Shown: positions 16,567 through 24,811 of the stretch, in pieces | Layout: each line of letters starts with the position of its first letter | How positions within the stretch are numbered: the first letter of the stretch is position 1 | Origin: RGIG1902 sp034926865 | Lineage (GTDB): Bacteria; Bacillota; Clostridia; Oscillospirales; Butyricicoccaceae | Direction of reading: 5' to 3' | DNA: 64,000 nucleotides | Assembly (NCBI GenBank): GCA_034926865.1 | Contig: JAYFQP010000019.1 | Span: 113,510-177,509 of the forward strand | Notes under the pieces: generated by a model | What the model was told of the DNA's origin: nothing | What the model saw: the letters and a program-made list of their open reading frames with translations, nothing else | The model's database searches: none | Program-made: the position numbers and the translations under genes

Positions 16567-17355
16567 ATGAACGATACAATTAAAGTCCTTGCCGGAATAA
16601 TGATTCCTTTCCTCGGTACAACAGCCGGCGCCGGGATGGTATTTTTCATGAAGAGCGAGATGAAACCCACCTTGCAAAAATCTTTGCTTGGGTTCGCCTC
16701 GGGCGTGATGATAGCGGCATCGGTGTGGTCCCTTCTCATACCCGCCATAGAAATGACCAAGAAATCAGGAGGCATAGCATGGCTTCCCGCCGTTACCGGC
16801 TTTCTTATTGGCGTTGGGTTTTTACTTTTGCTCGATACCGTCATCCCGCACCTGCATCTTGATTCAGACTCTCCCGAGGGCAAACCCAGCGGCCTCGGCA
16901 AATCCTTTATGCTGGTGCTTGCCGTCACGCTGCACAATATCCCAGAAGGAATGGCTGTGGGAGTCGTTCTTGCGGGTATGCTTTCCGGCGGCGAGGTAAT
17001 AACCGCGGCCGGAGCCTTTGCCCTTGCAATCGGTATAGCTATTCAAAACTTCCCCGAGGGCGCGATAATCTCAATGCCTCTTGTGGAATCGGGCCTTTCA
17101 AAAAAGCAGTCATTCATGTACGGCTTTCTTTCAGGCGTAGTTGAGCCGATAGGCGCGATAATCACGATACTTCTCACCTCTCTTGTCACCCCTATTCTGC
17201 CATATATCTTGTCTTTCGCCGCAGGAGCGATGATATATGTGGTGGTGGAAGAACTTATCCCCGAATCCCAGGCTGGAGAACACAGCAATGTGGGTACAAT
17301 CGGAGCCGCGCTGGGCTTTGCGCTTATGATGCTGCTCGATGTAGCACTTGGTTAA
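16567..17355 (+). CDS. ZIP-family divalent metal transporter (ZupT-like)
   Basis: ZIP proteins move Zn(II) and often Fe(II) or Mn(II) into the cytoplasm. The 262-residue protein has about eight membrane segments and the two metal-site helices of the family, LHNIPEGMAVGVVLAGM and IAIQNFPEGAIISMPLVE. A late VVVEELIPES segment is also typical. It follows the DtxR-type regulator by 54 bases, so the two probably form one transcript under the same metal control. It ends before a strong terminator. The native metal cannot be told from the sequence. Confidence 0.88.
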   Translation: MNDTIKVLAGIMIPFLGTTAGAGMVFFMKSEMKPTLQKSLLGFASGVMIAASVWSLLIPAIEMTKKSGGIAWLPAVTGFLIGVGFLLLLDTVIPHLHLDSDSPEGKPSGLGKSFMLVLAVTLHNIPEGMAVGVVLAGMLSGGEVITAAGAFALAIGIAIQNFPEGAIISMPLVESGLSKKQSFMYGFLSGVVEPIGAIITILLTSLVTPILPYILSFAAGAMIYVVVEELIPESQAGEHSNVGTIGAALGFALMMLLDVALG

Positions 17356-17377
17356 ATCACATAAAAACACATAAAGA

Positions 17378-17414
17378 CCCGCCGTTTCAAACCTCGGCGG
17401 GCCTTTTGTATTTT
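17378..17414 (+). terminator. Terminator after the ZIP transporter gene
   Basis: Stem CCCGCCG (17378-17384) with CGGCGGG (17395-17401), followed by CCTTTTGTATTTTT. Confidence 0.85.
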
Positions 17415-17462
17415 TATGAAGTATTTTGTCAGACACCTTTTTTGCCGTTTTTCCTGATAAGC

Positions 17463-17510
17463 TTGACTGCGCTTCTGCCATGTGCTATTATAATTTGCGA
17501 ACAGTTCGCA
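17463..17510 (+). promoter_or_regulatory. Promoter and 7-1-7 Fur/Zur-type operator of the zinc operon
   Basis: TTGACT (17463-17468), a 17-base spacer and TATTAT (17486-17491) form a good promoter. Five bases further on is the perfect dyad TGCGAAC-A-GTTCGCA (17496-17510). Its 7-1-7 layout is the one used by Fur-family repressors. Binding there would cover the transcription start of the downstream Fur-type gene and the znu genes. Confidence 0.65.
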
Positions 17511-17525
17511 TATTGAGGCGGTATT

Positions 17526-17918
17526 ATGAAACAATATAACACACAAAAACGTCAGGCCCTTCTTTCATATCTCATGGAAAACACCGATTATCCCCTGTCG
17601 GCAGGCGACATTTATCTTGGTGTAAAAGAGGATAACCTTATAAGCGCCAGCGCCGTATACCGAAATCTTGCAAAGATGGCAGATGACGGTGTGATACAGA
17701 AGCTGTTGAGCGAAGACGGAAAAACCGTTCTCTACAGATACTCCGAGCCGCAAAAGTGCAGCCTGCATCTTCATATGAAATGTTCAAAGTGCGGGAAAGT
17801 TCTGCATATGAGCCAAAATGTCTCCGATTCCCTTTTGGAGTTTGTAAAAAAAGAAAGCAGTTTCAATATAGATATTCAAAGCACCGTTCTGTATGGCGTT
17901 TGCGAGTCATGCAAATGA
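17526..17918 (+). CDS. Fur-family metal regulator, likely Zur-type
   Basis: A cytoplasmic repressor of the Fur family (130 residues). The N-terminal winged helix reads TDYPLSAGDIYLGV, then SASAVYRNLAKMADDGVIQKL. The C-terminal part holds the metal-site cluster LHLHMKCSKCGKVLHM and the final CESCK, giving the two CxxC pairs of the structural zinc site. Its own promoter carries a 7-1-7 dyad. It stands first in a run with znuA, znuC and znuB, which argues for zinc sensing (Zur). PerR or a true Fur cannot be excluded by motif alone. Confidence 0.85.
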   Translation: MKQYNTQKRQALLSYLMENTDYPLSAGDIYLGVKEDNLISASAVYRNLAKMADDGVIQKLLSEDGKTVLYRYSEPQKCSLHLHMKCSKCGKVLHMSQNVSDSLLEFVKKESSFNIDIQSTVLYGVCESCK

Positions 17919-17952
17919 CTTTATCTCCACTACAAGAAAGGAAAAACAAAAG

Positions 17953-18246
17953 ATGAATAAAAAAAGGGCCTTTACGACAGCAATACTGTTGCTATTCATA
18001 GCGGCCTTAATACTTTCTCTCGCCTATATTACCGCCGAGGCGGAGCATCACTGCACAGGCGAAAGCTGCAACATATGCCATAATATAGCGGTATGCATAG
18101 GCATTTTTACCGTCAGCAGCGATGTCGCCTTGCTTTCCTTATATGCCTTTTTTGCGATTTTGGTTATTCAAGAGCCCTTTCCCTTTTGCCCCCGCTTCTG
18201 TATGGCGCGGACTCTTGTTTCCCTTAAGGTCAAGCTGAGCGATTAA
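17953..18246 (+). CDS. Small membrane protein of unknown function in the zinc operon
   Basis: I do not recognise this 97-residue protein. It has an N-terminal membrane helix (AFTTAILLLFIAALILSLAY), then a short loop with a possible metal-binding cluster (EAEHHCTGESCNICHNIAVC). A second hydrophobic segment follows (SDVALLSLYAFFAILVI). The start at 17953 follows a GAAAGG ribosome site; an in-frame start at 17893 would overlap the fur gene. Its position between the Fur-type gene and znuA, and the His/Cys cluster, suggest a role near metal uptake at the membrane. That is inference. Confidence 0.65.
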   Translation: MNKKRAFTTAILLLFIAALILSLAYITAEAEHHCTGESCNICHNIAVCIGIFTVSSDVALLSLYAFFAILVIQEPFPFCPRFCMARTLVSLKVKLSD

Positions 18247-18357
18247 ACTCCTGCTTTTTTAAAAAGGGCGGCGTCCGGGATCCCTATTCGGGCGGTGAAG
18301 CAGCCCTTTATTATTTGCGCCCCTTCAGCTTATTGTATACCCCAAGGAGGAAACAAA

Positions 18358-19344
18358 ATGAAAAAAATCATCTCTTTACTGACAGCTCTTATCATAGCCG
18401 CCGGGCTTGCCGGCTGCTCAAGCAGCTCACAAAACGCCAAAAGCGGAGCGGATGAAAGCGAAAATGCAGAAAAGCTACACGTAGTTTGCACCATATTCCC
18501 TCAGTATGACTGGGTTCATGAAATTATGGGTAACAGCGATAATGCCGAGCTTACCCTGCTTCTTGATAACGGAGTGGACCTTCACAACTACCAGCCTACC
18601 GCCGATGATATTATTAAAATCTCTGACTGCGACCTGTTTATATATGTTGGCGGCGAATCGGACGCCTGGGTCGACGATGCCCTCAAAGAGGCCGTCAACA
18701 AAGACATGGTCGTTCTAAATCTCATGGATATCCTTGGAGATAAGATCAAAGAAGAGGAAGTAGTAGAAGGCATGGAGAGCGAAGAGCACGGCCATGGAGA
18801 AGAGCCTGAATATGACGAGCATGTCTGGCTTTCCCTCAAAAACGCCGAGACCATCTGCGATGCGATAACCGATGCTCTTTGCGGTCTTGACCCATCACAG
18901 GCAGATACGTACAAAGCTAATAACACAGCTTATACCGACAAACTCAAGGCGCTTGACAGCAGCTACTCCGATACAGTTAAAGCCGCCCGCCTTGATACCC
19001 TGCTTTTTGGTGACAGATTCCCCTTCCGCTACCTTGTCGATGATTACGGCCTAAATTATTATGCGGCATTTGTAGGATGCTCCGCAGAAACAGAGGCAAG
19101 CTTCGAAACCGTTATTTTCCTTGCCGGCAAGGAAGATGAGCTTAACCTTCCAGCCGTTCTCGTAATAGATAATTCAGACCAGAAAATTGCAAACGCTGTT
19201 ATAAGCAATACCGCCGGCAAAAACCAGAAAATACTCATAATGGATTCGATGCAGTCTGTGACTAAGGCAGATATTGAAGGCGGAGCAAATTATCTTGATA
19301 TTATGCGCGCGAACCTTGATGTCCTGCATGATGCTTTAAACTAA
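18358..19344 (+). CDS. znuA: Zinc ABC importer binding lipoprotein (ZnuA-like)
   Basis: This is the extracellular zinc-binding protein of a cluster A-I importer. After a short signal peptide ending in the lipobox GLAGC it reads LHVVCTIFPQYDWVHEIMG. Metal-ligand His segments follow: GVDLHNYQPTADD, an acidic His-rich loop EEHGHGEEPEYDEHVWL, and DRFPFRYLVDDYGL, where some family members have a His. The His-rich loop is typical for zinc rather than manganese proteins. AAGGAGG precedes the ATG at 18358. It is followed after 11 bases by the ATPase gene. The assignment is firm for the family and good for zinc. Confidence 0.88.
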   Translation: MKKIISLLTALIIAAGLAGCSSSSQNAKSGADESENAEKLHVVCTIFPQYDWVHEIMGNSDNAELTLLLDNGVDLHNYQPTADDIIKISDCDLFIYVGGESDAWVDDALKEAVNKDMVVLNLMDILGDKIKEEEVVEGMESEEHGHGEEPEYDEHVWLSLKNAETICDAITDALCGLDPSQADTYKANNTAYTDKLKALDSSYSDTVKAARLDTLLFGDRFPFRYLVDDYGLNYYAAFVGCSAETEASFETVIFLAGKEDELNLPAVLVIDNSDQKIANAVISNTAGKNQKILIMDSMQSVTKADIEGGANYLDIMRANLDVLHDALN

Positions 19345-19355
19345 GGATGTGTAAA

Positions 19356-20075
19356 ATGGCTTTACTGACAGCTCAAAATGTAGCTTTAGGCTATGATGGC
19401 AATATTATTGCCGAGAATCTTACCTTTTCTGTAAACAGCGGCGACTACCTCTGTATAGTAGGAGAAAACGGCTCCGGCAAAAGCACGCTTATCAAGGCGA
19501 TCCTCGGGCTAAAACCGCCGATTTCCGGCTCTGTCTGCATTGGCGATGGCCTAAAGCCTAACGAGATAGGATATCTGCCCCAGCAAACAGAGGTTCAAAA
19601 GGATTTTCCGGCCTCGGTTCGGGAAGTAGTGCTTTCCGGATGTCTTAACCGCTGCGGCCTGCGACCTTTTTATAACAAAGAGGAGAAAAGGCTGGCTGAA
19701 GACAATATGAAAAGGCTGGGGATAGAAGACCTTTCCCGCCACAGCTACAGGGAACTGTCAGGGGGCCAGCAGCAGAGGGTTCTTCTGGCGCGTGCTCTGT
19801 GCGCCACACGCTCCATGCTGCTGCTTGATGAGCCCGTTACCGGGCTTGACCCAATGGTGTCTGCCGGAATGTACTCTCTTATTCATGATCTAAACCATGA
19901 TGACGGGCTGACCGTCATCATGGTATCCCACGATATACGTTCTGCCGTCAAATACGCAAGCCATATCCTCCACCTAAGCCGAGAACCGCTGTTTTTCGGA
20001 ACAACTGAGGATTACCTCAAAAGCGGTGTGGGTAAGATATTCCTTTCAGGCGAGGAGGATACGCCCAATGCTTGA
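19356..20075 (+). CDS. znuC: Zinc ABC importer ATPase (ZnuC-like)
   Basis: This is the cytoplasmic ATPase of the zinc importer. Motifs are Walker A VGENGSGKSTLIKAILG, Q-loop GYLPQQTEVQKDFP, signature LSGGQQQRVLLARAL, Walker B MLLLDEPVTGLD, and VSHDIRSA with the H-loop His. The Q-loop wording PQQTEVQKDFP is typical of ZnuC/MntB-type ATPases. The start at 19356 is preferred because AAGGA lies 8 bases before it; an ATG at 19347 is less well placed. It overlaps the permease gene by 8 bases. Confidence 0.88.
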   Translation: MALLTAQNVALGYDGNIIAENLTFSVNSGDYLCIVGENGSGKSTLIKAILGLKPPISGSVCIGDGLKPNEIGYLPQQTEVQKDFPASVREVVLSGCLNRCGLRPFYNKEEKRLAEDNMKRLGIEDLSRHSYRELSGGQQQRVLLARALCATRSMLLLDEPVTGLDPMVSAGMYSLIHDLNHDDGLTVIMVSHDIRSAVKYASHILHLSREPLFFGTTEDYLKSGVGKIFLSGEEDTPNA

Positions 20076-20913
20076 TAAACTGGCCTTCTATTTCCAATAT
20101 CCCTTCGTTCGGTATGCCCTTATCGTAGGGGTGCTGATTGCCCTGTGCTCATCGCTTTTGGGGGTGACCCTCGTTCTGAAACGATATTCCTTCATAGGTG
20201 ACGGGCTTTCCCATGTGGCTTTCGGCGCCATGGCTGTCGCCTCGGTGCTCAAGATGGCAAACAGCACATGGCTAGTCCTGCCGGCTACGGCACTATGCGC
20301 GATCCTGCTGCTCAGGGCGGGACAAAACGCCAAGATAAAAGGTGATGCCGCTATTGCGATGGCATCAGTCGCCTCACTTGCGCTTGGTTATCTGCTTCTC
20401 AACGTTTTTTCCACTTCTGCCAACCTGACAGGTGATGTCTGCACGACCCTCTTCGGCTCTACCTCGATCCTTACTCTGACAAAACAGGAAGTATGGCTGT
20501 CAGTAGGGCTCTCCTGCGTGGTAACAGCAGTTTTCATATTGTTTTACAACAAGATCTTTTCAGTCACCTTTGACGAGACCTTTACAACAGCCACCGGCGT
20601 CAGCGCCGATACCTACAATCTCCTTATAGCCATAATAATAGCCGTTATCATCGTGCTTGCCATGAATCTTGTAGGCTCGCTTCTTATATCTGCCCTTGTG
20701 ATTTTCCCTGCGCTTGCGGCGATGAGGATATTCAAAAGCTTCATGGGAGTCATAATATGCTCGGCGGCTGTATCAGTCATATGTGCGGCATCGGGGATCG
20801 TAATATCTATCCTGTGCGGTACTCCTGTAGGCTCCACAGTAGTCGCGGCTGATCTTGCGGCATTCCTGCTGTTTTCTGCGGCAGGCACTTTCAAGAAAGG
20901 TTTGAAAAGATGA
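20068..20913 (+). CDS. znuB: Zinc ABC importer permease (ZnuB-like)
   Basis: This is the membrane channel of the zinc importer. The 281-residue protein has about eight membrane helices. It shows the conserved block LKRYSFIGDGLSHVAFGAMA near the N-terminus, a DETFTTATGVSADTYN segment, and LLISALVIFPALAAMRI near the end. All are typical of ABC-3 family permeases. GAGGAGG lies 9 bases upstream of the ATG at 20068, inside the end of znuC. It overlaps the following lipoprotein gene by 4 bases (ATGA). Confidence 0.88.
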   Translation: MLDKLAFYFQYPFVRYALIVGVLIALCSSLLGVTLVLKRYSFIGDGLSHVAFGAMAVASVLKMANSTWLVLPATALCAILLLRAGQNAKIKGDAAIAMASVASLALGYLLLNVFSTSANLTGDVCTTLFGSTSILTLTKQEVWLSVGLSCVVTAVFILFYNKIFSVTFDETFTTATGVSADTYNLLIAIIIAVIIVLAMNLVGSLLISALVIFPALAAMRIFKSFMGVIICSAAVSVICAASGIVISILCGTPVGSTVVAADLAAFLLFSAAGTFKKGLKR

Positions 20914-21488
20914 AAAAGCTTATATCGTCCACAGCAGCCCTATCCATATGTTTATGTTTCATGCTCTCCGGCTGCTCGGATTCAGGCGAGAGCGCAAAAT
21001 CTTCTGTGCCTCCCAAAGAGACCTCCGTAAACGACGTCATAGAAGGCCAGCTCAATCAGCAGCCGGAAGCTACAGATGACAAGGAAGCCGAAAAACTGCC
21101 TGAAACCGAACCCCAGGATGCTGACAAAGCCGACGGAGCGCCTGATGTGGACCTTACGCAAATGAGCGCTACGATGATCTATGCAGAAGTATACAATATG
21201 CTCGTGTCGCCCGATGAATACATCGGCAAAACCATCAGGATGCAGGGGCAGTATTATGCCTCATATGATGAAACCACAAAGCGGTATTACCATTTCGTCA
21301 TAATATCTGATGCAACGGCCTGCTGCAGCCAGGGGATGGAGTTCACTCTTAACGGAGACTATACCTACCCTGACGATTACCCTGCAAACGATACCGTTAT
21401 TGAAGTCACCGGCGTCTTCGGTCTTTATGAAGAGCTTGGCGCAACCTACTGCCATCTGACGGCTGACGGAATAACAGTTATCGAATAA
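20910..21488 (+). CDS. Lipoprotein of unknown function at the end of the zinc operon
   Basis: A secreted lipoprotein of 192 residues with signal peptide and lipobox MLSGC. A disordered acidic linker runs to about residue 75. The folded part looks like an OB-type beta barrel: GKTIRMQGQYYASYDE, YYHFVIISDATACCSQGMEF and VTGVFGLYEELGATYCHL. It has a CC pair. The gene is coupled to znuB by a 4-base overlap, so a role in zinc capture or in repair of surface metal proteins is plausible, but I cannot name one. Confidence 0.75.
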   Translation: MKKLISSTAALSICLCFMLSGCSDSGESAKSSVPPKETSVNDVIEGQLNQQPEATDDKEAEKLPETEPQDADKADGAPDVDLTQMSATMIYAEVYNMLVSPDEYIGKTIRMQGQYYASYDETTKRYYHFVIISDATACCSQGMEFTLNGDYTYPDDYPANDTVIEVTGVFGLYEELGATYCHLTADGITVIE

Positions 21489-21533
21489 GTCATGTTTTTC
21501 TGACATTAAACTTCCAATGCTTGCATGGCTATA

Positions 21534-21572
21534 ATAAATACCTCCGGCACTTTTTTTGCCGGAGGTATTTAT
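21534..21572. terminator. Bidirectional terminator between the zinc operon and the XRE regulator
   Basis: A perfect 16-bp stem (ATAAATACCTCCGGCA with its complement) and a 7-base T-rich loop, with T-rich bases on both sides. It serves the plus-strand zinc operon and the convergent minus-strand gene ending at 21575. Confidence 0.88.
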
Positions 21573-21574
21573 TT

Positions 21575-23086
21575 TTAAGACCTTTTATCAAGCCTTTTAA
21601 GTACATCACGGAGTATTGCCATAACCGCGGATCTCTTGCCTATGCCCCTGTCGCCCTGCGCCCACAGCCTGTCGAAATGGCTTTGAAACTCCCGCAAAAG
21701 CAAGAGCTGGTCAGAATGTATCATCACAGGTTCGCTCCCGCTCCAATGATTGATGGCTACATGGTGGTTCTGTTTGAGCTGCCAACAGTTATCAAAGTTA
21801 AGCTGATCTATATCGTCGAGTATAAGCAGGTTAAATGTCGAAACTTTCTCAAGATAGCCAATGTATCCCTCCAATATTGCTGCACATCCCTTTGAATCGA
21901 GATCCACAAAGCCCTTATTCATAAAGTATAGCCCCGGCATGCGGCAAAAGCCATCTGATGCAATCTGGTTGAGCCTGCGGAGAGAAAGTATCTCGCGGAA
22001 TACAGAGCCTTTTGCCAAGGCCTCATCCATACCCATTTTAAACCGAACAAACTCCCGGCTTCGCCATTCGTATTCTTCTCCTTTGTTCCCCTGACGCTTG
22101 AGCACCTCGTTATAGTTCTCTTCTGCCATATACATTGGGTTTATGCTGTCTTTGACAACATCAAGGGCACCATAGGTGCAAAACTCCTGATAGATGATCT
22201 CGAGAATGTTTCTGGAATAATCATCTCCGTAAACACTAAGCACAGGCTGTGAGAACCTTGCCGCCTGCTCAAAGCTCTCATATATTGAGTTGACAAACGC
22301 CAGAGAGGAGACAATAAGAGCTACAGGGGGTGCCCCTGCCCCGGAAGTTTCCGTAACAAGCATGGCAGCTCTTTTGGGCACTATAATGTGCATCTGATTT
22401 GTGACCGTCTGGCTGAGCCCATGTACTACCGAAAGCTGGACATGTCCAGTTATAAGCCCAGAAATATATGTGCCTATCAGCGCAGACATAGCCTGCGTAT
22501 CTCCCGAAACACAGACAAGCATGCGGATTTCTATATCTTTCTCCTTTGTCATCCTGAGCAGAAGAGAAGCTATGTTCCCGTTGATGGCAGTCTTTATCCT
22601 GTCACTTGACAGGAAAATACATATACAGCTTTTATTATCGGCCGCCGAAAGAATAGGCTCAAACTCAAGTGCCATATCAAGGCAGCTAAGCTCTCCGCCG
22701 CCCTCACCGACAACAGTATGCCTCTTTTTTAAAGGGTTCGTGTCCAACAAAGGCAGGCTTCCAAGGCTTCGCCGTAGTTCCTCGCCATCACAGGCAAGCC
22801 ACATTATAAGGTTTTGCTTACTTTTGTATACTGAAGAAAAATCTGTAGGCAGGCCATCCTTTTCAAACCGCTCCTTAAGCCACTCGATATCATTGGCCCG
22901 CCTGCTGTGCGAAAGGATATACTCGGCAAGTGCATCCATCTGCGGGCTGGAGGCTCTAAGCTTTCTCTGTCCGTTAAGCCACCTGCTCACGAGAGAAGGA
23001 TCTACCCCAAGGGCTTGAGCCAGATTATTCTGCGCTATTCCGTAATAGTCAAGTACAGCCTTTAAGTTATCAGATGATTTGCTCAT
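21575..23086 (-). CDS. Large XRE-type helix-turn-helix regulator with a long unknown domain
   Basis: A 503-residue protein with an N-terminal XRE/lambda-repressor-type DNA-binding domain. Its segments are LKAVLDYYGIAQNNLAQALG, then VDPSLVSRWLNGQRKLRA, the classic SxVSRWxxGxR recognition helix. I do not recognise the remaining roughly 430 residues. They contain mixed alpha/beta segments such as SCICIFLSSDRIK and MLVTETSGAGAPPVALIVSS and are not membrane-bound. A GGGGAGG site fixes the start at 23086. It may sense a ligand through the long domain. It lies tail-to-tail with the zinc operon and upstream of an SLH gene in the opposite reading sense. Confidence 0.75.
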   Translation of the reverse strand: MSKSSDNLKAVLDYYGIAQNNLAQALGVDPSLVSRWLNGQRKLRASSPQMDALAEYILSHSRRANDIEWLKERFEKDGLPTDFSSVYKSKQNLIMWLACDGEELRRSLGSLPLLDTNPLKKRHTVVGEGGGELSCLDMALEFEPILSAADNKSCICIFLSSDRIKTAINGNIASLLLRMTKEKDIEIRMLVCVSGDTQAMSALIGTYISGLITGHVQLSVVHGLSQTVTNQMHIIVPKRAAMLVTETSGAGAPPVALIVSSLAFVNSIYESFEQAARFSQPVLSVYGDDYSRNILEIIYQEFCTYGALDVVKDSINPMYMAEENYNEVLKRQGNKGEEYEWRSREFVRFKMGMDEALAKGSVFREILSLRRLNQIASDGFCRMPGLYFMNKGFVDLDSKGCAAILEGYIGYLEKVSTFNLLILDDIDQLNFDNCWQLKQNHHVAINHWSGSEPVMIHSDQLLLLREFQSHFDRLWAQGDRGIGKRSAVMAILRDVLKRLDKRS

Positions 23087-23123
23087 TGCCTCCCCCCTTT
23101 TATGCATCAAAGCCTTACCCTAT

Positions 23124-24338
23124 TTACTTATTGCGGCTGTCGTTGACCGTTCCTGTCCCCAATATGTCCGTTACATTCCCTTCAAAATAAGACATAAGGT
23201 TAATAGTACCCTCATTTTGTATCTTGCCAAACTTATTAAAAAGGCTGCCGCCATTGTCTACTGTAATATCTCCGCTGTTTGTCAGTATGCCATAATTATA
23301 AAACTGAGTTCCACGATCTATCGGCAGCTTTCCTGAGCTAGCTACAACAATAGTCCCCCGGTTATATGTGTCAGACATACCTGAGCTGAACTCTCCTCCG
23401 GTTTTAACCGTAACAGCCCCGTTATTTGTCACGCCTCCAAGCCCCCTGCTTAAAATGCCGCTTACCGCAATTGTTCCGTCATTGACGATATAACAACCTA
23501 CAACGGTTAGCTTTCCGGTGACAGTCAAAGTAACGCCCTCTCTGATATAAACAAGCATATTAGGGCCGCTCTCCCTGTCGATAAAAAGGTCTCCGGTAAG
23601 TTCCATGTCGGCTGTGATTTGGATAACAGTCACATCCTTGTTTTGGCAGGCGGTTTGGAAATCTGAGATAGACGTAACCGAAGTGCCTCCGGATTTTTCT
23701 ACGAAAAGCTTTGCATAGGTATATTCCGCAGTTTCCAGGGCCTGCATTTCAATGAGCTTGTCTGCCAAAGTCTTGCTTCCTCCCTTAAGCTTTGCCTCAA
23801 GAGCCGCCCATGATATCAGCACAGCATCGGAGCGCTGAAAATCTGAAGTGTTCACTCCGTTTGGCAAAATACCAGCCGATGCCGCAAGAGTATCAGGATC
23901 ATCCCATGTAAAGTCTCCTGACGCGTCATCATACCCCAATGCCCTCAGCATAAAGGTAAGGTACATATCCGAGCTTGCATTGCCGGACCCCAGTTCCGTT
24001 GCAGATACACCCTTGGTCAGCCCTTTTTGATAGGCATAACCGATATACTTGTCTGCCCATGAAGGGACATCGGTAAATGGGTGAACCCATGTGCCGCTGA
24101 GGGCCTCCGCCTCTTTGCCAAGCACTCTTATAAGTATAACAAGGGCTTCCGCACGCGTAGGCGCCCTGCCAAGTTCAAAATCATTTGCCGAGACCCCTTT
24201 AAACAGCCTCATCTGCTTAAGGGCCTCAGCCTTGATCTCCGCCTGAGAAATATCTGCCGCATATGACGGCATCATAACCGAAAATGCGAGAGAGAATGCT
24301 ATCAAAAGAGAAAGTGCGCCTTTTACTGTCTTTTTCAT
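23124..24338 (-). CDS. Secreted SLH-domain protein with a C-terminal repeat region
   Basis: A 404-residue secreted protein. The signal peptide is MKKTVKGALSLLIAFSLAFS with a later SYAAD cleavage site. The first half contains SLH-like repeats (GRAPTRAEALVILIRVLGKE, HPFTDVPSWADKYIGYAYQK, SSDMYLTFMLRALGY). The second half, from about residue 235, is made of short repeats of the pattern (T/V)xNxGxIxVxxGGxL. These are likely turns of a right-handed beta helix as in adhesin-like surface proteins. Ribosome site GGAGACC is present. A role at the cell wall is likely; the binding partner is unknown. Confidence 0.8.
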   Translation of the reverse strand: MKKTVKGALSLLIAFSLAFSVMMPSYAADISQAEIKAEALKQMRLFKGVSANDFELGRAPTRAEALVILIRVLGKEAEALSGTWVHPFTDVPSWADKYIGYAYQKGLTKGVSATELGSGNASSDMYLTFMLRALGYDDASGDFTWDDPDTLAASAGILPNGVNTSDFQRSDAVLISWAALEAKLKGGSKTLADKLIEMQALETAEYTYAKLFVEKSGGTSVTSISDFQTACQNKDVTVIQITADMELTGDLFIDRESGPNMLVYIREGVTLTVTGKLTVVGCYIVNDGTIAVSGILSRGLGGVTNNGAVTVKTGGEFSSGMSDTYNRGTIVVASSGKLPIDRGTQFYNYGILTNSGDITVDNGGSLFNKFGKIQNEGTINLMSYFEGNVTDILGTGTVNDSRNK

Positions 24339-24409
24339 GGTATCGGTCTCCTTTTTAATAAATTGTCAATTTGTCATTGACAAGATCATTGTAGCTTTTA
24401 AAGAATCAT

Positions 24410-24436
24410 AAAAGGTGGGCTGGCTGCCCACCTTTT
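24410..24436 (-). terminator. Terminator between the LRR/kinase region and the SLH gene
   Basis: Stem AAAAGGTGGGC with GCCCACCTTTT and a 5-base loop, with T-runs on both strands. It lies downstream of the LRR pseudogene and upstream of the SLH gene at 23124-24338. Confidence 0.8.
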
Positions 24437-24497
24437 CATATTTTTACAAAAAAGTGCCAGCCACAAGGCGGACACTTCAATATAAATTTTAACTGTT

Positions 24498-24790
24498 TTA
24501 TTTGATCTCAAAGTCCTTTCCTTCAAGCTGTGCGTAAATATCATTAAGAGGGCTATAGTCAGTTATAGGATTGCCGTCAAGCAGCAGAGTCTTAAGCGTT
24601 TTGACCCCGGCGAGCGGAGTATATCAGTGATCTCATTATCATTTAGCTGCACCTTCCAAAGCTATTTAAGCGCTGAAATGTCCTTGAATCCTTTGCTTTT
24701 ATCGTTCATATTATCAAAATTTTCGTAAGTAAGACAGTATCAGCGGTTATGTCACCAATTACCGCAATCCAAAGATAAGTGTGCTGCCGG
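24498..24790 (-). pseudogene. Remnant of a leucine-rich-repeat protein
   Basis: On the minus strand the end of the stretch translates as LAGVKTLKTLLLDGNPITD, then YSPLNDIYAQLEGKDFEIK and a stop at 24498. Upstream the repeat continues as DISALK-stop-LWKVQLNDNEITDI. It carries an in-frame stop and a one-base shift just before LAGV. These are LRR repeats of the same type as in the neighbouring kinase (DISPL, LKxLxL). The piece is probably the decayed tail of a related protein or of a duplicate of the kinase gene's C-terminus. Confidence 0.7.
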
Positions 24791-24811
24791 CACACATCCA
24801 TTAAGCCTCCG

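Noticed and set aside
18263..18309. A terminator between the small membrane protein gene and znuA
   Set aside because: AAAGGGC and GCCCTTT can pair, but the loop is long and the following sequence is only weakly T-rich; the genes appear to be one operon.
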